NCBI RefSeq assembly: GCF_018156225.1
Contig: NZ_JAGTAR010000050.1
Coordinates: forward strand, 1 to 34,037
From: Carboxylicivirga sediminis
GTDB lineage: Bacteria; Bacteroidota; Bacteroidia; Bacteroidales; Marinilabiliaceae
Direction: 5' to 3'
Length of the DNA: 34,037 bases
Shown: positions 16,741-28,535 of the stretch, piece after piece
Layout: each line of letters starts with the position of its first letter
Position numbering within the stretch: position 1 is the first letter of the stretch
Position numbers and translations under genes: made by a program
Notes under the pieces: model-generated
Seen by the model: only the letters and a program-made list of their open reading frames with translations
What the model was told of the DNA's origin: nothing
The model's database searches: none

Positions 16741-18279
16741 ATGAATTTGAATAGGATGAGAACTGTTTTGTTTTGGGGAATTGTATTAACCATTTCTTTT
16801 TTAGGAAATGGGCGGCTAAACGCTCAGTTCATTGATGCAGCCACGGCGGAAGGTGTGCAGCCAAATCTGGTAACTCCTACCGGGGATACCTGGACTTTAG
16901 ATTTCAGTGATGAGTTTGAAGGAATAAATGTGGATCCATTTAAATGGAATGTGATTGTGAGTCCTAAAACCAGAGCTCCCCGGCCCGATTTAGGAATCGC
17001 TGACTGGTGGTGGACAGCTGAAAATGTATGGCAGGAGAATGGCAATTTAGTATTGCGTGTGACTAAAGAAGATTACAATACCATGCATTGTGGTTCAGTC
17101 AATTCAAACAATCTCTATGAGACCCAATATGGTTACTTTGAGGCACGCATGAAAATTGCAGATGCCTCCAAAGGAACCCACACTGCCTTTTGGTTTCAGG
17201 GCGACAATCAAAGCAATGTGGATGGCACTGCCAATGATGGTGCTGAAATTGATGTGTTTGAATCGGCCTGGATGGAGGATTATACAAAATCAGTCATTCA
17301 CATTGACGGTTATGGTGCAAATCACAGGGCTAACACCATAAAGTATTCAACCCCCAATATCCACGATGGAAACTATCATACCTGGGGCTTTCACTGGACC
17401 GAAAGTTTCATGGATATCTACTATGATGGAGTGTTCAAGGTAAGGTATAGCCATCCTGATTGGATTGTAAAGTCTCCGGAATTTCTTTGGTTATCTGATG
17501 GGGCCAGCTTTGGTTATGCCGGCGATAACTTTACAAGAGAGCCTTTAGGCACATTGACCCATGCCTATGTAGATTATGTAAGGGTATGGAAACATGTTTC
17601 GGATGATGAAATGACCGAATATGAATGTGAATCTCTGACCCCATCTTCCCCCACAGGAAATGAAATTCAGATCAAAAGCAGTCCTCTGGCAAGCGCCGGA
17701 CAACATGTTAAGTTTATCAGTAATAACACAAATAGTGAAATAATATTTGAAGTTCCAATTGGTCTGGATGGTGATCACACCATCACACTTCAATCATTGA
17801 CCTGGTCAGCATTTGGACAATATAATTGTGCAGTGGAAACATCACCAGGAAACTGGCAGGAAATGTCTAATTCAATCGATTTATACAATAACCAATCTAC
17901 TTTGGTAAGCCAATCTTTTGAAGAAATTCATCTTGATGCGGGAACGTATCGCGTAAAATTTACTTGCGTGGGTAAAAACGCAAGTTCTACAGGCTATGTA
18001 GGCTCCTTTGATAAGTTAATCGTGAATAGTCGTAATACCTTGAGTACATCTGTGGAAGAGCATGAGCCGGCGCAAGAAATAAAGGTCTATCCCAATCCGG
18101 TGCACGATGTACTATACATCTCAGGACTCGAAGCACCGACTGCGGTGTTGGTATATAATACTCAGGGAGTCATGGTGATGCAAGCAACAGTATTTGGTAA
18201 AATCGGAGTGAGTCACCTGAAAGGGGGATTTTATATGGCAAAAATAGGAAATGAAATTGTCAGGTTCAGGAAACGGTAA
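16741..18279 (+). CDS. GH16 endo-acting glycosidase, T9SS-secreted, with binding module
   Basis: This 512-residue paralogue of the preceding GH16 has a type-I signal peptide (about 6-28, ending LNAQ), a GH16 domain (about 50-288) with catalytic E169-I-D171-V-F-E174, a CBM6/35-like module (about 292-428) and a type-A T9SS sorting domain (about 440-512; IKVYPNPVHDVLYISG ... GFYMAKIGN). It would therefore be exported through the outer membrane by T9SS and released or attached, whereas its twin is a lipoprotein. Catalytic domains are nearly identical but the binding modules are only roughly 35-40% identical. ATG 16741 or ATG 16756 is the likely start; an upstream TTG frame (16666) would bury the signal peptide. 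Substrate is inferred as for its twin. Confidence 0.88.
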   Translation: MNLNRMRTVLFWGIVLTISFLGNGRLNAQFIDAATAEGVQPNLVTPTGDTWTLDFSDEFEGINVDPFKWNVIVSPKTRAPRPDLGIADWWWTAENVWQENGNLVLRVTKEDYNTMHCGSVNSNNLYETQYGYFEARMKIADASKGTHTAFWFQGDNQSNVDGTANDGAEIDVFESAWMEDYTKSVIHIDGYGANHRANTIKYSTPNIHDGNYHTWGFHWTESFMDIYYDGVFKVRYSHPDWIVKSPEFLWLSDGASFGYAGDNFTREPLGTLTHAYVDYVRVWKHVSDDEMTEYECESLTPSSPTGNEIQIKSSPLASAGQHVKFISNNTNSEIIFEVPIGLDGDHTITLQSLTWSAFGQYNCAVETSPGNWQEMSNSIDLYNNQSTLVSQSFEEIHLDAGTYRVKFTCVGKNASSTGYVGSFDKLIVNSRNTLSTSVEEHEPAQEIKVYPNPVHDVLYISGLEAPTAVLVYNTQGVMVMQATVFGKIGVSHLKGGFYMAKIGNEIVRFRKR

Positions 18280-18343
18280 GAAGAATTGAATGGGCAATAG
18301 TATATACAACAAGAATGATTAGATGACGATGAGAAATTTGAAT

Positions 18344-19438
18344 ATGAAAACAGGATTAACCCTATTTGCATTGATCTCATTAATTATCTCCGGGTGTCAG
18401 CCTCAAAAGAGCAGCATTAAACCAGGAGAGGTATGGGAAGATGATAATGGTCTTTTTATCAATGCACACGGTGGAGGGGTTCTATACCATGATGGTACCT
18501 ATTATTTGTACGGAGAGATGAAAGAAGGTGAGACGTATTTACCCGAGTGTAATAAAAGCTGGGGAGGTACAAGGGTAGATGTAACCGGTGTTTCCTGTTA
18601 CTCTTCAAACGATTTGTTTAACTGGAAATATGAAGGTGTTGTGTTACCGGCTGTGGAAGATGATCCCTCACATGACTTATACAAAGGTAACGTGCTGGAG
18701 AGGCCAAAAGTGATATATAATGCCAAAACCAACAAGTTTGTCATGTGGATGCATGTGGATAGCAAGGACTATTCAAAGGCGGCTGCAGGTGTAGCGGTGA
18801 GTAACTTCCCAACCGGTCCTTTCGAATACATCGAAAGCTTCCGACCCAATGCCGGAGTATGGCCGGTTAATGCAGCGGAAGCAGATACCACAGAAGGTAT
18901 TTTAGCCCGTGATTTTGAAGGAGGCCAAATGGCCAGGGATATGACCATTTTTGTGGATGATGATGAAAAAGCCTATCAGTTTTATTCCTCTGAGAACAAT
19001 GCTACCATGCATATCTCTGAACTTACCGATGATTACTTGCGACCAACAGGAAAATATAAGCGTGTCTTTCCGGGCCGAAAAATGGAAGCTCCGGCGGTAT
19101 TTAAGAAAGAAGGCAGGTACTATTTTATTGCATCAGGTTGTACCGCCTGGGAACCCAACCCCGCCCGATCGGCTGTGGCAGAGTCCATCTGGGGACCATG
19201 GGAAGAACTGGGTAATCCCTGTATTGGAGAGGGAGCCGAAAAAACATTCACCTCCCAAAGTACTTATGTGCTTCCTGTTCAGGGAAAATCAGATGCCTTT
19301 ATTTTTATGGCTGACAGGTGGAATAAGGATGATCTGCCGGATTCAAGATATATCTGGCTTCCCATCAAATTTGATGAGAGCGGAAAGATTGTTCTCGAAT
19401 GGCATGATGAGTGGGATCTTTCAGTATTCGATAAATAA
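18344..19438 (+). CDS. GH43 family exo-beta-1,3-galactanase-like lipoprotein
   Basis: This 364-residue lipoprotein (lipobox IISGC, Cys18, followed by QPQKS, without acidic residues, so perhaps periplasmic) has one five-bladed propeller domain from about 30 to 360. The blocks NAHGGGVLYHDGTYYLYGE, GVSCYSSNDLFNW, LERPKVIYN, MEAPAVF and SQSTYV match the pattern I know from GH43 subfamily 24 exo-beta-1,3-galactanases. In that group the acid is a Glu and a Gln replaces the usual Asp base. Here candidate residues are Glu119 (LERPK), Glu248 (KMEAPA) and Gln305 (SQST). The enzyme would release galactose from beta-1,3-galactan, bypassing branches. ATG 18344 starts the signal peptide; ATG 18323 and 18329 are alternatives. 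It sits 64 nt after the GH16 pair. Confidence 0.75.
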   Translation: MKTGLTLFALISLIISGCQPQKSSIKPGEVWEDDNGLFINAHGGGVLYHDGTYYLYGEMKEGETYLPECNKSWGGTRVDVTGVSCYSSNDLFNWKYEGVVLPAVEDDPSHDLYKGNVLERPKVIYNAKTNKFVMWMHVDSKDYSKAAAGVAVSNFPTGPFEYIESFRPNAGVWPVNAAEADTTEGILARDFEGGQMARDMTIFVDDDEKAYQFYSSENNATMHISELTDDYLRPTGKYKRVFPGRKMEAPAVFKKEGRYYFIASGCTAWEPNPARSAVAESIWGPWEELGNPCIGEGAEKTFTSQSTYVLPVQGKSDAFIFMADRWNKDDLPDSRYIWLPIKFDESGKIVLEWHDEWDLSVFDK

Positions 19439-19505
19439 TTTTAATTGGTAATTATCATCCATTTATGAAAGCTATCATTAAAAACAATTTTTACATGGGA
19501 TTAGA

Positions 19506-19550
19506 TTTGCTTTGTGGCAAGCAGTTTTGCCGCAGGCCCACGAACAAACC
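19506..19550 (+). other. Structured hairpin preceding repeat copy 2
   Basis: TTTG (19506-19509) and TTTGTGG (19511-19517), separated by a bulged C, pair with CCACGAA and CAAA (19538-19548): 11 bp with one G-T pair. ACCTTTTATT of the repeat follows directly. The position matches the hairpin before copy 1, although the stem sequences are unrelated. Confidence 0.5.
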
Positions 19551-19589
19551 TTTTATTACCAGCGTAAACACCTGCCCGTTTTTCATTCT
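19548..19589 (+). repeat. 42-nt direct repeat, copy 2
   Basis: This copy matches 14651-14692 at 40 of 42 positions. It ends 16 nt before the ATG of the beta-helix gene (19606), so here it would lie in the 5' leader of that gene. One of the two differences, T to G, falls in the CCAGC[T/G] motif. Confidence 0.8.
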
Positions 19590-19605
19590 TAATAAACTCT
19601 TATAC

Positions 19606-21243
19606 ATGAAACGAATCCTCTCAGCATTAGCCCTTATTTTAACAGTGTGGTCTGTCTCGGCCGAACGCTATTACGTGAACCCTGTTACGGGCAATGATGC
19701 CAATACGGGCACCAGTAAAACAGTTCCCTTTCAAACGCTGGATAAAATCAATTCATTGAAGCTGCACCCCGGTGATGAGGTGCTGTTGGCGATGGGTCAC
19801 ACCCATAAGGGGTGCATGCTGTTGAAGAATCTATCGGGTTCTGCAGGCAAGCCTATTGTGATTGCTAGCTATCAGGAGGATGAAAAGACGGCTAAGGCAA
19901 CAAAGCCGATTATTGATGCAAAAGGTTTTCTGAATGGTGTATTACTTGAGAATTGCAGTTTCGTGACGATTAGTGGTATTGAAATTAGCGCTGATGGAGG
20001 TGCTATGCATCCTGGTGATAAGTCGTCAAAGATGATGCGTTGCGGGGTGTTGGTGCAGGCAACAGAACCTGGTGAATACAGCAGCATAGCACTGAATGAT
20101 TTAACAATACGCGATGTCTTTTTTGAGGAAAAGGGCTTTGTGAGGGGTGCCGATGAAGTCAGAACGGCCAATGGAAAACAAAATTATGGATGGGGCATTC
20201 GATTCATTAATGCCCGTGAGGATGCTCGTCTGCAGGATTTGACGGTTAAAGGGTGCCAGGTTGAAAATGTGGCGCATACCGGTTTAAAGTTCACAGGAAA
20301 TAATAAGAATATCCGAAACATTCGTGTGATGGATAACACGGTGAAAAGGACCGGTGGGCCGGGTATACAAATGTCGGGTGTTCATCAGGGACATGTAAAA
20401 GGCAATGAGGTTAGTTACTCGGGAAGTAACAATGATTCGCGCAAATGGGGACGAGGCAGTGGGCTTTGGACATGGGGCAGTTCCGATATCATCATTGAGC
20501 ACAACACATTTAAGTATGCTAACGGGCCGGGTGATTCAGCCGGATGTCACATTGATTATAACTGTAACAATGTGATTGTTCAGTATAACCTGAGCGCTAA
20601 CAATGCCGGTGGTTTTTGCGAAATATTGGGTAACAATTTCAATTGTGCCTATCGCTATAATGTCAGCATTAACGATGGCCATCGTGTTAAAGGGGAAGAT
20701 GGTGCCTTTCAGGAAGGAAAGATTTTCTGGTTGAGTGGCTACCAGGGGAAAAAGGACCGTAGTGGTCCCTTTAACAGCTATTTCTACAACAATACCATCT
20801 ACGTCAAAAAGGGGATGGTGGCCAAAATTGCAGTTGATAAGGCTTCGGCAGGAGTGCTCATAGCCAATAACATTTTTTATATAGAAGGAGAGAGTAAAGC
20901 CGTTTTGGGCGATCAGTATAACCCTGAGAAAGCCGGCGAATCTAAAGTGCACAACATTGTGTTTACCAATAACCTGTACCTGAAAAAAGGCAATTGGCCG
21001 CATGATGTGTTGATTCAGGATGATAGTCCGCTGTATGGGAATCCAGCGTTTGTCAATGCAGGAGGACAGCAATTGAAGGATTATCTGCCAACGAACATCA
21101 AACTGGTAAAGAACCAAGGCATCAATATTACTCCTTTGCCCAACGATAGTATTGGACTTTTCATCGGCTTAAAGCTTGAAACCGATATACTGGGGAATAA
21201 GCTTGAGGGTTTGCCCGACTTGGGTGCTTTTGAAACTAAATAG
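19606..21243 (+). CDS. Secreted right-handed parallel beta-helix protein, putative glycan-active enzyme
   Basis: This 545-residue protein has a signal peptide (about 1-20, WSVSAE), then the typical opening of beta-helix carbohydrate enzymes (RYYVNPVTGNDANTGTSKTVPFQTLDKI). Repeated short coils run from about 100 to 480 with many Asn/Asp/Gly turns (VSYSGSN, EHNTFKYANG, QYNLSANN, FTNNLYL), and it ends DLGAFETK. This fold is shared by polysaccharide lyases and several glycoside hydrolase families; I cannot assign a family or catalytic residues by eye. No sorting domain or lipobox is seen, so it is probably periplasmic. Since no other lyase or side-chain enzyme is present, it may remove or cut an unusual residue. 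ATG 19606 begins the signal peptide; the open frame continues upstream through repeat copy 2 but is not expected to be translated. Confidence 0.75.
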   Translation: MKRILSALALILTVWSVSAERYYVNPVTGNDANTGTSKTVPFQTLDKINSLKLHPGDEVLLAMGHTHKGCMLLKNLSGSAGKPIVIASYQEDEKTAKATKPIIDAKGFLNGVLLENCSFVTISGIEISADGGAMHPGDKSSKMMRCGVLVQATEPGEYSSIALNDLTIRDVFFEEKGFVRGADEVRTANGKQNYGWGIRFINAREDARLQDLTVKGCQVENVAHTGLKFTGNNKNIRNIRVMDNTVKRTGGPGIQMSGVHQGHVKGNEVSYSGSNNDSRKWGRGSGLWTWGSSDIIIEHNTFKYANGPGDSAGCHIDYNCNNVIVQYNLSANNAGGFCEILGNNFNCAYRYNVSINDGHRVKGEDGAFQEGKIFWLSGYQGKKDRSGPFNSYFYNNTIYVKKGMVAKIAVDKASAGVLIANNIFYIEGESKAVLGDQYNPEKAGESKVHNIVFTNNLYLKKGNWPHDVLIQDDSPLYGNPAFVNAGGQQLKDYLPTNIKLVKNQGINITPLPNDSIGLFIGLKLETDILGNKLEGLPDLGAFETK

Positions 21244-24584
<3,341 letters not shown>

Positions 24585-24624
24585 AGAATTAGAAGAGTTG
24601 CTAACTCATGATGTTACTTAATTT

Positions 24625-26847
24625 ATGAAAAATCGATTCTCAATAAGAACCCTTGCGCTATTGGTCATTGCCATGTGCGCACTGGTGCCTGTAAAAGCGC
24701 AAAGCGATCAGGCTGTATCACCCAATGTCATCATCATCTTAACCGATGATCAGGGCTATGGCGATGTGGGTTTTAACGGCTGTAAAGATATACCTACGCC
24801 AAACATCGACCGGATTGCAGATAATGGCGTTAAGTTCACCAATGCCTATGTGACTTATGCCGTGTGTGGCCCCAGTCGTGCCGGCATCATGACGGGGCGC
24901 TACCAGGACCGCTTTGGCTTTGGTCGTAACCCTCTGCTCGCGCCAAACGATACGTTGCAGGGATTACCTTCTACCGAAGAAACTTTAGCTACAGTGTTAG
25001 AGCGTTCAGGTTATACAAGTATGGCATTGGGCAAATGGCATTTGGGTGCCCATAAAACTCAGTATCCGCTCAATCGCGGGTTCGATGAGTTCTTTGGCTT
25101 TTTAAGTGGCGGACATCAATACTTCCCTGAAGAATTGACTTTAGATGATGTATCTGAAATCAAGGCACAGTTCGATGGCTACAGAACCAAACTGATGCGT
25201 AACAATGGCAGGGTAGAAGAAAACGAGTACCTGACAGATGCTTTATCGCGTGAAGCCGTTTCGTTTATCGAGCGAGAGGCTGATAATCCATTTTTCATTT
25301 ACCTGGCATACAATGCGCCACATGCACCATTGCAGGCCACCGAGAAATACCTGAGTCGCTTTACGCATATCAAGGATAAGAAAAGAAGAACCTATGCGGC
25401 CATGGTGAGTGCCGTGGATGATGGGGTTGGCCTGGTGCTTGATAAACTGGAGGACTTAGGCATAGCAGAAAACACCATCGTATTTTTCCTGTCGGATAAT
25501 GGCGGTCCCGAGCAGCATAATGCTTCTGATAACGGACCGCTGCGTGATGGCAAAGGGAGTTTGTACGAAGGTGGCATTCATGTACCGTTTGCCATGCAAT
25601 GGCCGGGGACAGTGCCGGCAGGGATGGTTTACCATCAACCGGTTATCTCGCTCGATATGTTTGCCACGGCAGTCACCTATGCGAATGCAAGCCCGGCTAA
25701 TCCAATCGACGGTGTCAACCTTGTGCCCTTCTTGAATGGGGATATGAGTGGAGTGCCGCATCAGGCGCTTTACTGGCGCAAATACGACCAGAAGGCCTAC
25801 GCAATCAGAAGTGGAGATATGAAGCTGGTGAAGTATAAAAGTGAGGTGGATGAGGTGTATAATCTGCAAGATGACATGGGCGAGCAAAGCAGTCTGGCAT
25901 TAACGGAGGATAACCACTATGATAGCCTGAAGGCGTCGTACTCAGAGTGGGAGAATCAATTGAAAGACCCCATTTTCCTGGGGCTGATGCAGAATAAGCT
26001 GTACACCAATACTCATCCCGAACGTTATCATCTGGTGAATCCGTATCGTCCGGATACATTGCCGGCACAAATACCCAATGGTTATGAACTTGTTTGGGCC
26101 GATGAATTTAATACTGAAGGGAAGCCCAACGACGCTTTCTGGTCCTATGAAACCGGTTTTGTGCGTAATGAAGAACTGCAATGGTACCAGGCCGATAATG
26201 CATCGCTTAAGGATGGTGTTTTATGTATTGAGGGACGCCGTGAACAGGTGAAGAATACCGATTACAAACGCAAGAGTACCGACTGGCGCAAGCATCGTAA
26301 AACAGCCGAATACACTTCTGCCTGTATCAAGACGAAAGATAAGTTTTCATTTAAGTATGGCATCATGGAGGTGCGTGCCCGCATCGATACCAGCCTGGGC
26401 ATGTGGCCGGCCATCTGGACCCTTGGCGTGGAAGGTCAATGGCCATCCAATGGCGAAGTGGACCAGCTGGAGTATTACCGCCATGAGGGGGAAGCCAAGC
26501 TATTGGCCAATGCAGCCTGGGCCAACGACAAGATGCAGCCGGTGTGGGATTCGGCCAGGATGCCTTTTAAAAATTTCCTTGCTAATCAACCGGATTGGGC
26601 AGATAGATTTCATACCTGGAAAATGGAGTGGACCGAAGACTATATCCGATTGTACCTGGATGATGAATTGCTGAATACTATTGATTTGTCAAAGACCATC
26701 AATGCCGATGGTACAAATCCATTTCATCAGCCACAATACATTCTGTTGAACCTGGCCATTGGTGCCAATGGAGGCGATCCCTCAGCAACCACTTTCCCGC
26801 GCAACTACGAAGTGGATTATGTGCGGGTGTATCAAGCGAAAAAGTAA
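24625..26847 (+). CDS. Sulfatase-GH16 fusion enzyme
   Basis: This 740-residue exported protein (signal peptide about 1-25, ending VKAQ) joins two catalytic domains in one frame. Residues about 32-455 are an S1-type sulfatase: metal-binding DDQGYGD (41-47), formylglycine motif C81-G-P-S-R, GKWHLG (136-141) and SDNGG (290-294). Residues about 486-738 are a GH16 domain (YELVWADEFN; YGIMEVRARI; MWPAIWTLG; catalytic E611-V-D613-Q-L-E616; VDYVRVYQ). It resembles laminarinase-type GH16 and is only distantly similar to the two GH16s upstream. There is no T9SS domain or lipobox, so it is probably periplasmic. Coupling desulfation with chain cleavage is implied. The gene has no frameshift signs, and both motifs are intact. 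A related design (sulfatase joined to a glycosidase) is known from ulvan PULs. Confidence 0.93.
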   Translation: MKNRFSIRTLALLVIAMCALVPVKAQSDQAVSPNVIIILTDDQGYGDVGFNGCKDIPTPNIDRIADNGVKFTNAYVTYAVCGPSRAGIMTGRYQDRFGFGRNPLLAPNDTLQGLPSTEETLATVLERSGYTSMALGKWHLGAHKTQYPLNRGFDEFFGFLSGGHQYFPEELTLDDVSEIKAQFDGYRTKLMRNNGRVEENEYLTDALSREAVSFIEREADNPFFIYLAYNAPHAPLQATEKYLSRFTHIKDKKRRTYAAMVSAVDDGVGLVLDKLEDLGIAENTIVFFLSDNGGPEQHNASDNGPLRDGKGSLYEGGIHVPFAMQWPGTVPAGMVYHQPVISLDMFATAVTYANASPANPIDGVNLVPFLNGDMSGVPHQALYWRKYDQKAYAIRSGDMKLVKYKSEVDEVYNLQDDMGEQSSLALTEDNHYDSLKASYSEWENQLKDPIFLGLMQNKLYTNTHPERYHLVNPYRPDTLPAQIPNGYELVWADEFNTEGKPNDAFWSYETGFVRNEELQWYQADNASLKDGVLCIEGRREQVKNTDYKRKSTDWRKHRKTAEYTSACIKTKDKFSFKYGIMEVRARIDTSLGMWPAIWTLGVEGQWPSNGEVDQLEYYRHEGEAKLLANAAWANDKMQPVWDSARMPFKNFLANQPDWADRFHTWKMEWTEDYIRLYLDDELLNTIDLSKTINADGTNPFHQPQYILLNLAIGANGGDPSATTFPRNYEVDYVRVYQAKK

Positions 26848-27065
26848 TGCAGCTTGGGCAATAGCCCGATAAAATGGGTTCAATATGGATTATGAGCGCA
26901 AGCAGGCATAGCCAAAGATTTTTTTGCTTACTTTTTTCATCATGGAAAAAAAGGAAGTCGGGGGTTGGGTGAAAACCCCAGTGTGATGATAATAGTGTTA
27001 CCCTCTAAATGTCATATAGGGCAATAAATTGTAAAAGTGAATCAATAGATTAAAAGGAGTTTCTT
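26848..27065 (+). other. Intergenic region with nested hairpins
   Basis: No gene is seen. A GGGC-AATA-GCCC hairpin follows the fusion gene. At 26931-26953 CTTTTTTC pairs with the A-run GGAAAAAAAG, and at 26961-26979 GGGGTT pairs with AACCCC. The combination of a TTTTTTGCTTACTTTTTTC stretch with a G-rich hairpin resembles interspersed intergenic elements I associate with Bacteroidota, but I cannot confirm this here. Confidence 0.4.
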
Positions 27066-28478
27066 ATGATTAAATCAATCTTATATATTGTTGGCATTGG
27101 GCTATTAAGCTCCCTGTTGAGTTGCAAGGGACCGGTAAAAGAGGCAACCAACCAACCGAACGTCATTATCATGCTCATTGATGATGCCGGCTATGCCGAT
27201 TTTGGTTTTGCCGGGTCGCCAGACTTAAAAACACCCCATATCGACCAACTGGCCAACACGGGAATCCGTTTTACCGATGCGCATGTAACCGCTTCTGTTT
27301 GTGGACCAAGCAGGGCCGGTATCATGGTTGGTAAATACCAGCAGCGCTTTGGGTTTGAATGTAATCCCTCGGAGGAATACACAGGCATTGACTTGAGTGA
27401 GCAAACCATTGCCGATGCCATGAAGCAAGCCGGTTATACAACGGCCGCCTTTGGTAAATGGCACTTGGGTGAAGGACCTGAGTACCGTCCCAACCAGCGT
27501 GGCTTCGACTATTTCTGGGGTTTCCTGGCAGGCGGAAGAAGTTACTTACCCAATGATAAGCAGGATAGAGAGGGCACTTCGCATTCGATTCGTGAAAACG
27601 ATCAGTTCACCACCTTTGATGGCTACCTGACAGACCGATTGGGTGAAAAAGCCGCGCAGTTCATCGAAGACCATCAAGAGCAGCCATTTTTTATCTACTG
27701 GGCACCCAACGCGGTGCATACGCCCATGGAGGCGGCAGAAGCTGATTTGGCGCTGTTTGAAGGGCATCCGAGACAAACACTGGCCGCCATGACCTGGGCC
27801 TTGGACAGGGCCGTAGGGACCATCGTCAACAAGCTGAAAGAAGCGAATGTATATGAGAACACACTGATTTTCTTCCTGAGTGATAATGGCGGGGCACACA
27901 ATAACCAGTCGTCTAACCTGCCCCTGAAAGGCTTTAAAGGAAACAAATACGAAGGTGGACACCGGGTGCCTTTCCTGATGCACTGGCCGGCCAGATATCC
28001 ACAAGGCAGGATTTATAATGGCTTGACCTCTTCTTTGGATATGTTTGCCACCAGCATTGATGTGGCAGGCTTACCCCACAACAAAGACATTGATGGCGTT
28101 AGTTTGCTGCCTTACCTGGATGATGCCGATCAAGGTGAGCCCCATGAAAAACTCTTCTGGCGAAAGGGTGCCATGGCGGCCATGCGCGCCGGTAACCATA
28201 AGCTCATCCGTGTTGAAAGGCTGGGGCAGCGATTGTATAACCTGGATACCGACTTAGGCGAGACAAACGATTTATCCGAAACAGAAGCCTGGCAAGCAAC
28301 ACAGCTGAATGGTGAGCTTGAAGCGTGGGAGGGAACGCTGATGGCGCCGCTGTGGACTGAAGGGGCCGTTTGGGATACCGTTACCTGGATGATTCATGAA
28401 GATTACTTCCATAATAGTGAACCACGGGTGAAGAATCCTGAGCAACTAAAAATGTGGAAATCAAACCAGAATCAATAA
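27066..28478 (+). CDS. S1-type sulfatase lipoprotein
   Basis: This 470-residue sulfatase should remove sulfate esters from the target glycan. Its signal peptide ends at lipobox Cys20 (SLLSC, followed by KGPVK, without acidic residues, so probably periplasmic). The sulfatase fold spans about 30-460: DDAGYADFG (39-47), formylglycine site C79-G-P-S-R, GKWHLGEG, NAVHTPM and SDNGGAHN. The CGPSRAGIM-GRYQ/GKYQ-RFGF-NP block is shared with the sulfatase half of the preceding fusion, so the two probably belong to one subfamily and may act on similar positions. Cys-type maturation needs a formylglycine-generating or anaerobic maturase, not seen in this window. Position of the sulfate is unknown. Confidence 0.95.
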   Translation: MIKSILYIVGIGLLSSLLSCKGPVKEATNQPNVIIMLIDDAGYADFGFAGSPDLKTPHIDQLANTGIRFTDAHVTASVCGPSRAGIMVGKYQQRFGFECNPSEEYTGIDLSEQTIADAMKQAGYTTAAFGKWHLGEGPEYRPNQRGFDYFWGFLAGGRSYLPNDKQDREGTSHSIRENDQFTTFDGYLTDRLGEKAAQFIEDHQEQPFFIYWAPNAVHTPMEAAEADLALFEGHPRQTLAAMTWALDRAVGTIVNKLKEANVYENTLIFFLSDNGGAHNNQSSNLPLKGFKGNKYEGGHRVPFLMHWPARYPQGRIYNGLTSSLDMFATSIDVAGLPHNKDIDGVSLLPYLDDADQGEPHEKLFWRKGAMAAMRAGNHKLIRVERLGQRLYNLDTDLGETNDLSETEAWQATQLNGELEAWEGTLMAPLWTEGAVWDTVTWMIHEDYFHNSEPRVKNPEQLKMWKSNQNQ

Positions 28479-28535
28479 ATTTGAATAGCGTGGCAACCTG
28501 CTTTAGGAAGCCGTTGACAAGATAAATCTATCGTT

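Noticed and set aside
19465-19605. N-terminal extension of the beta-helix protein through repeat copy 2
   Set aside because: The extension precedes a standard signal peptide starting at 19606, and the repeat has a non-coding twin at 14651. The open frame is probably accidental.
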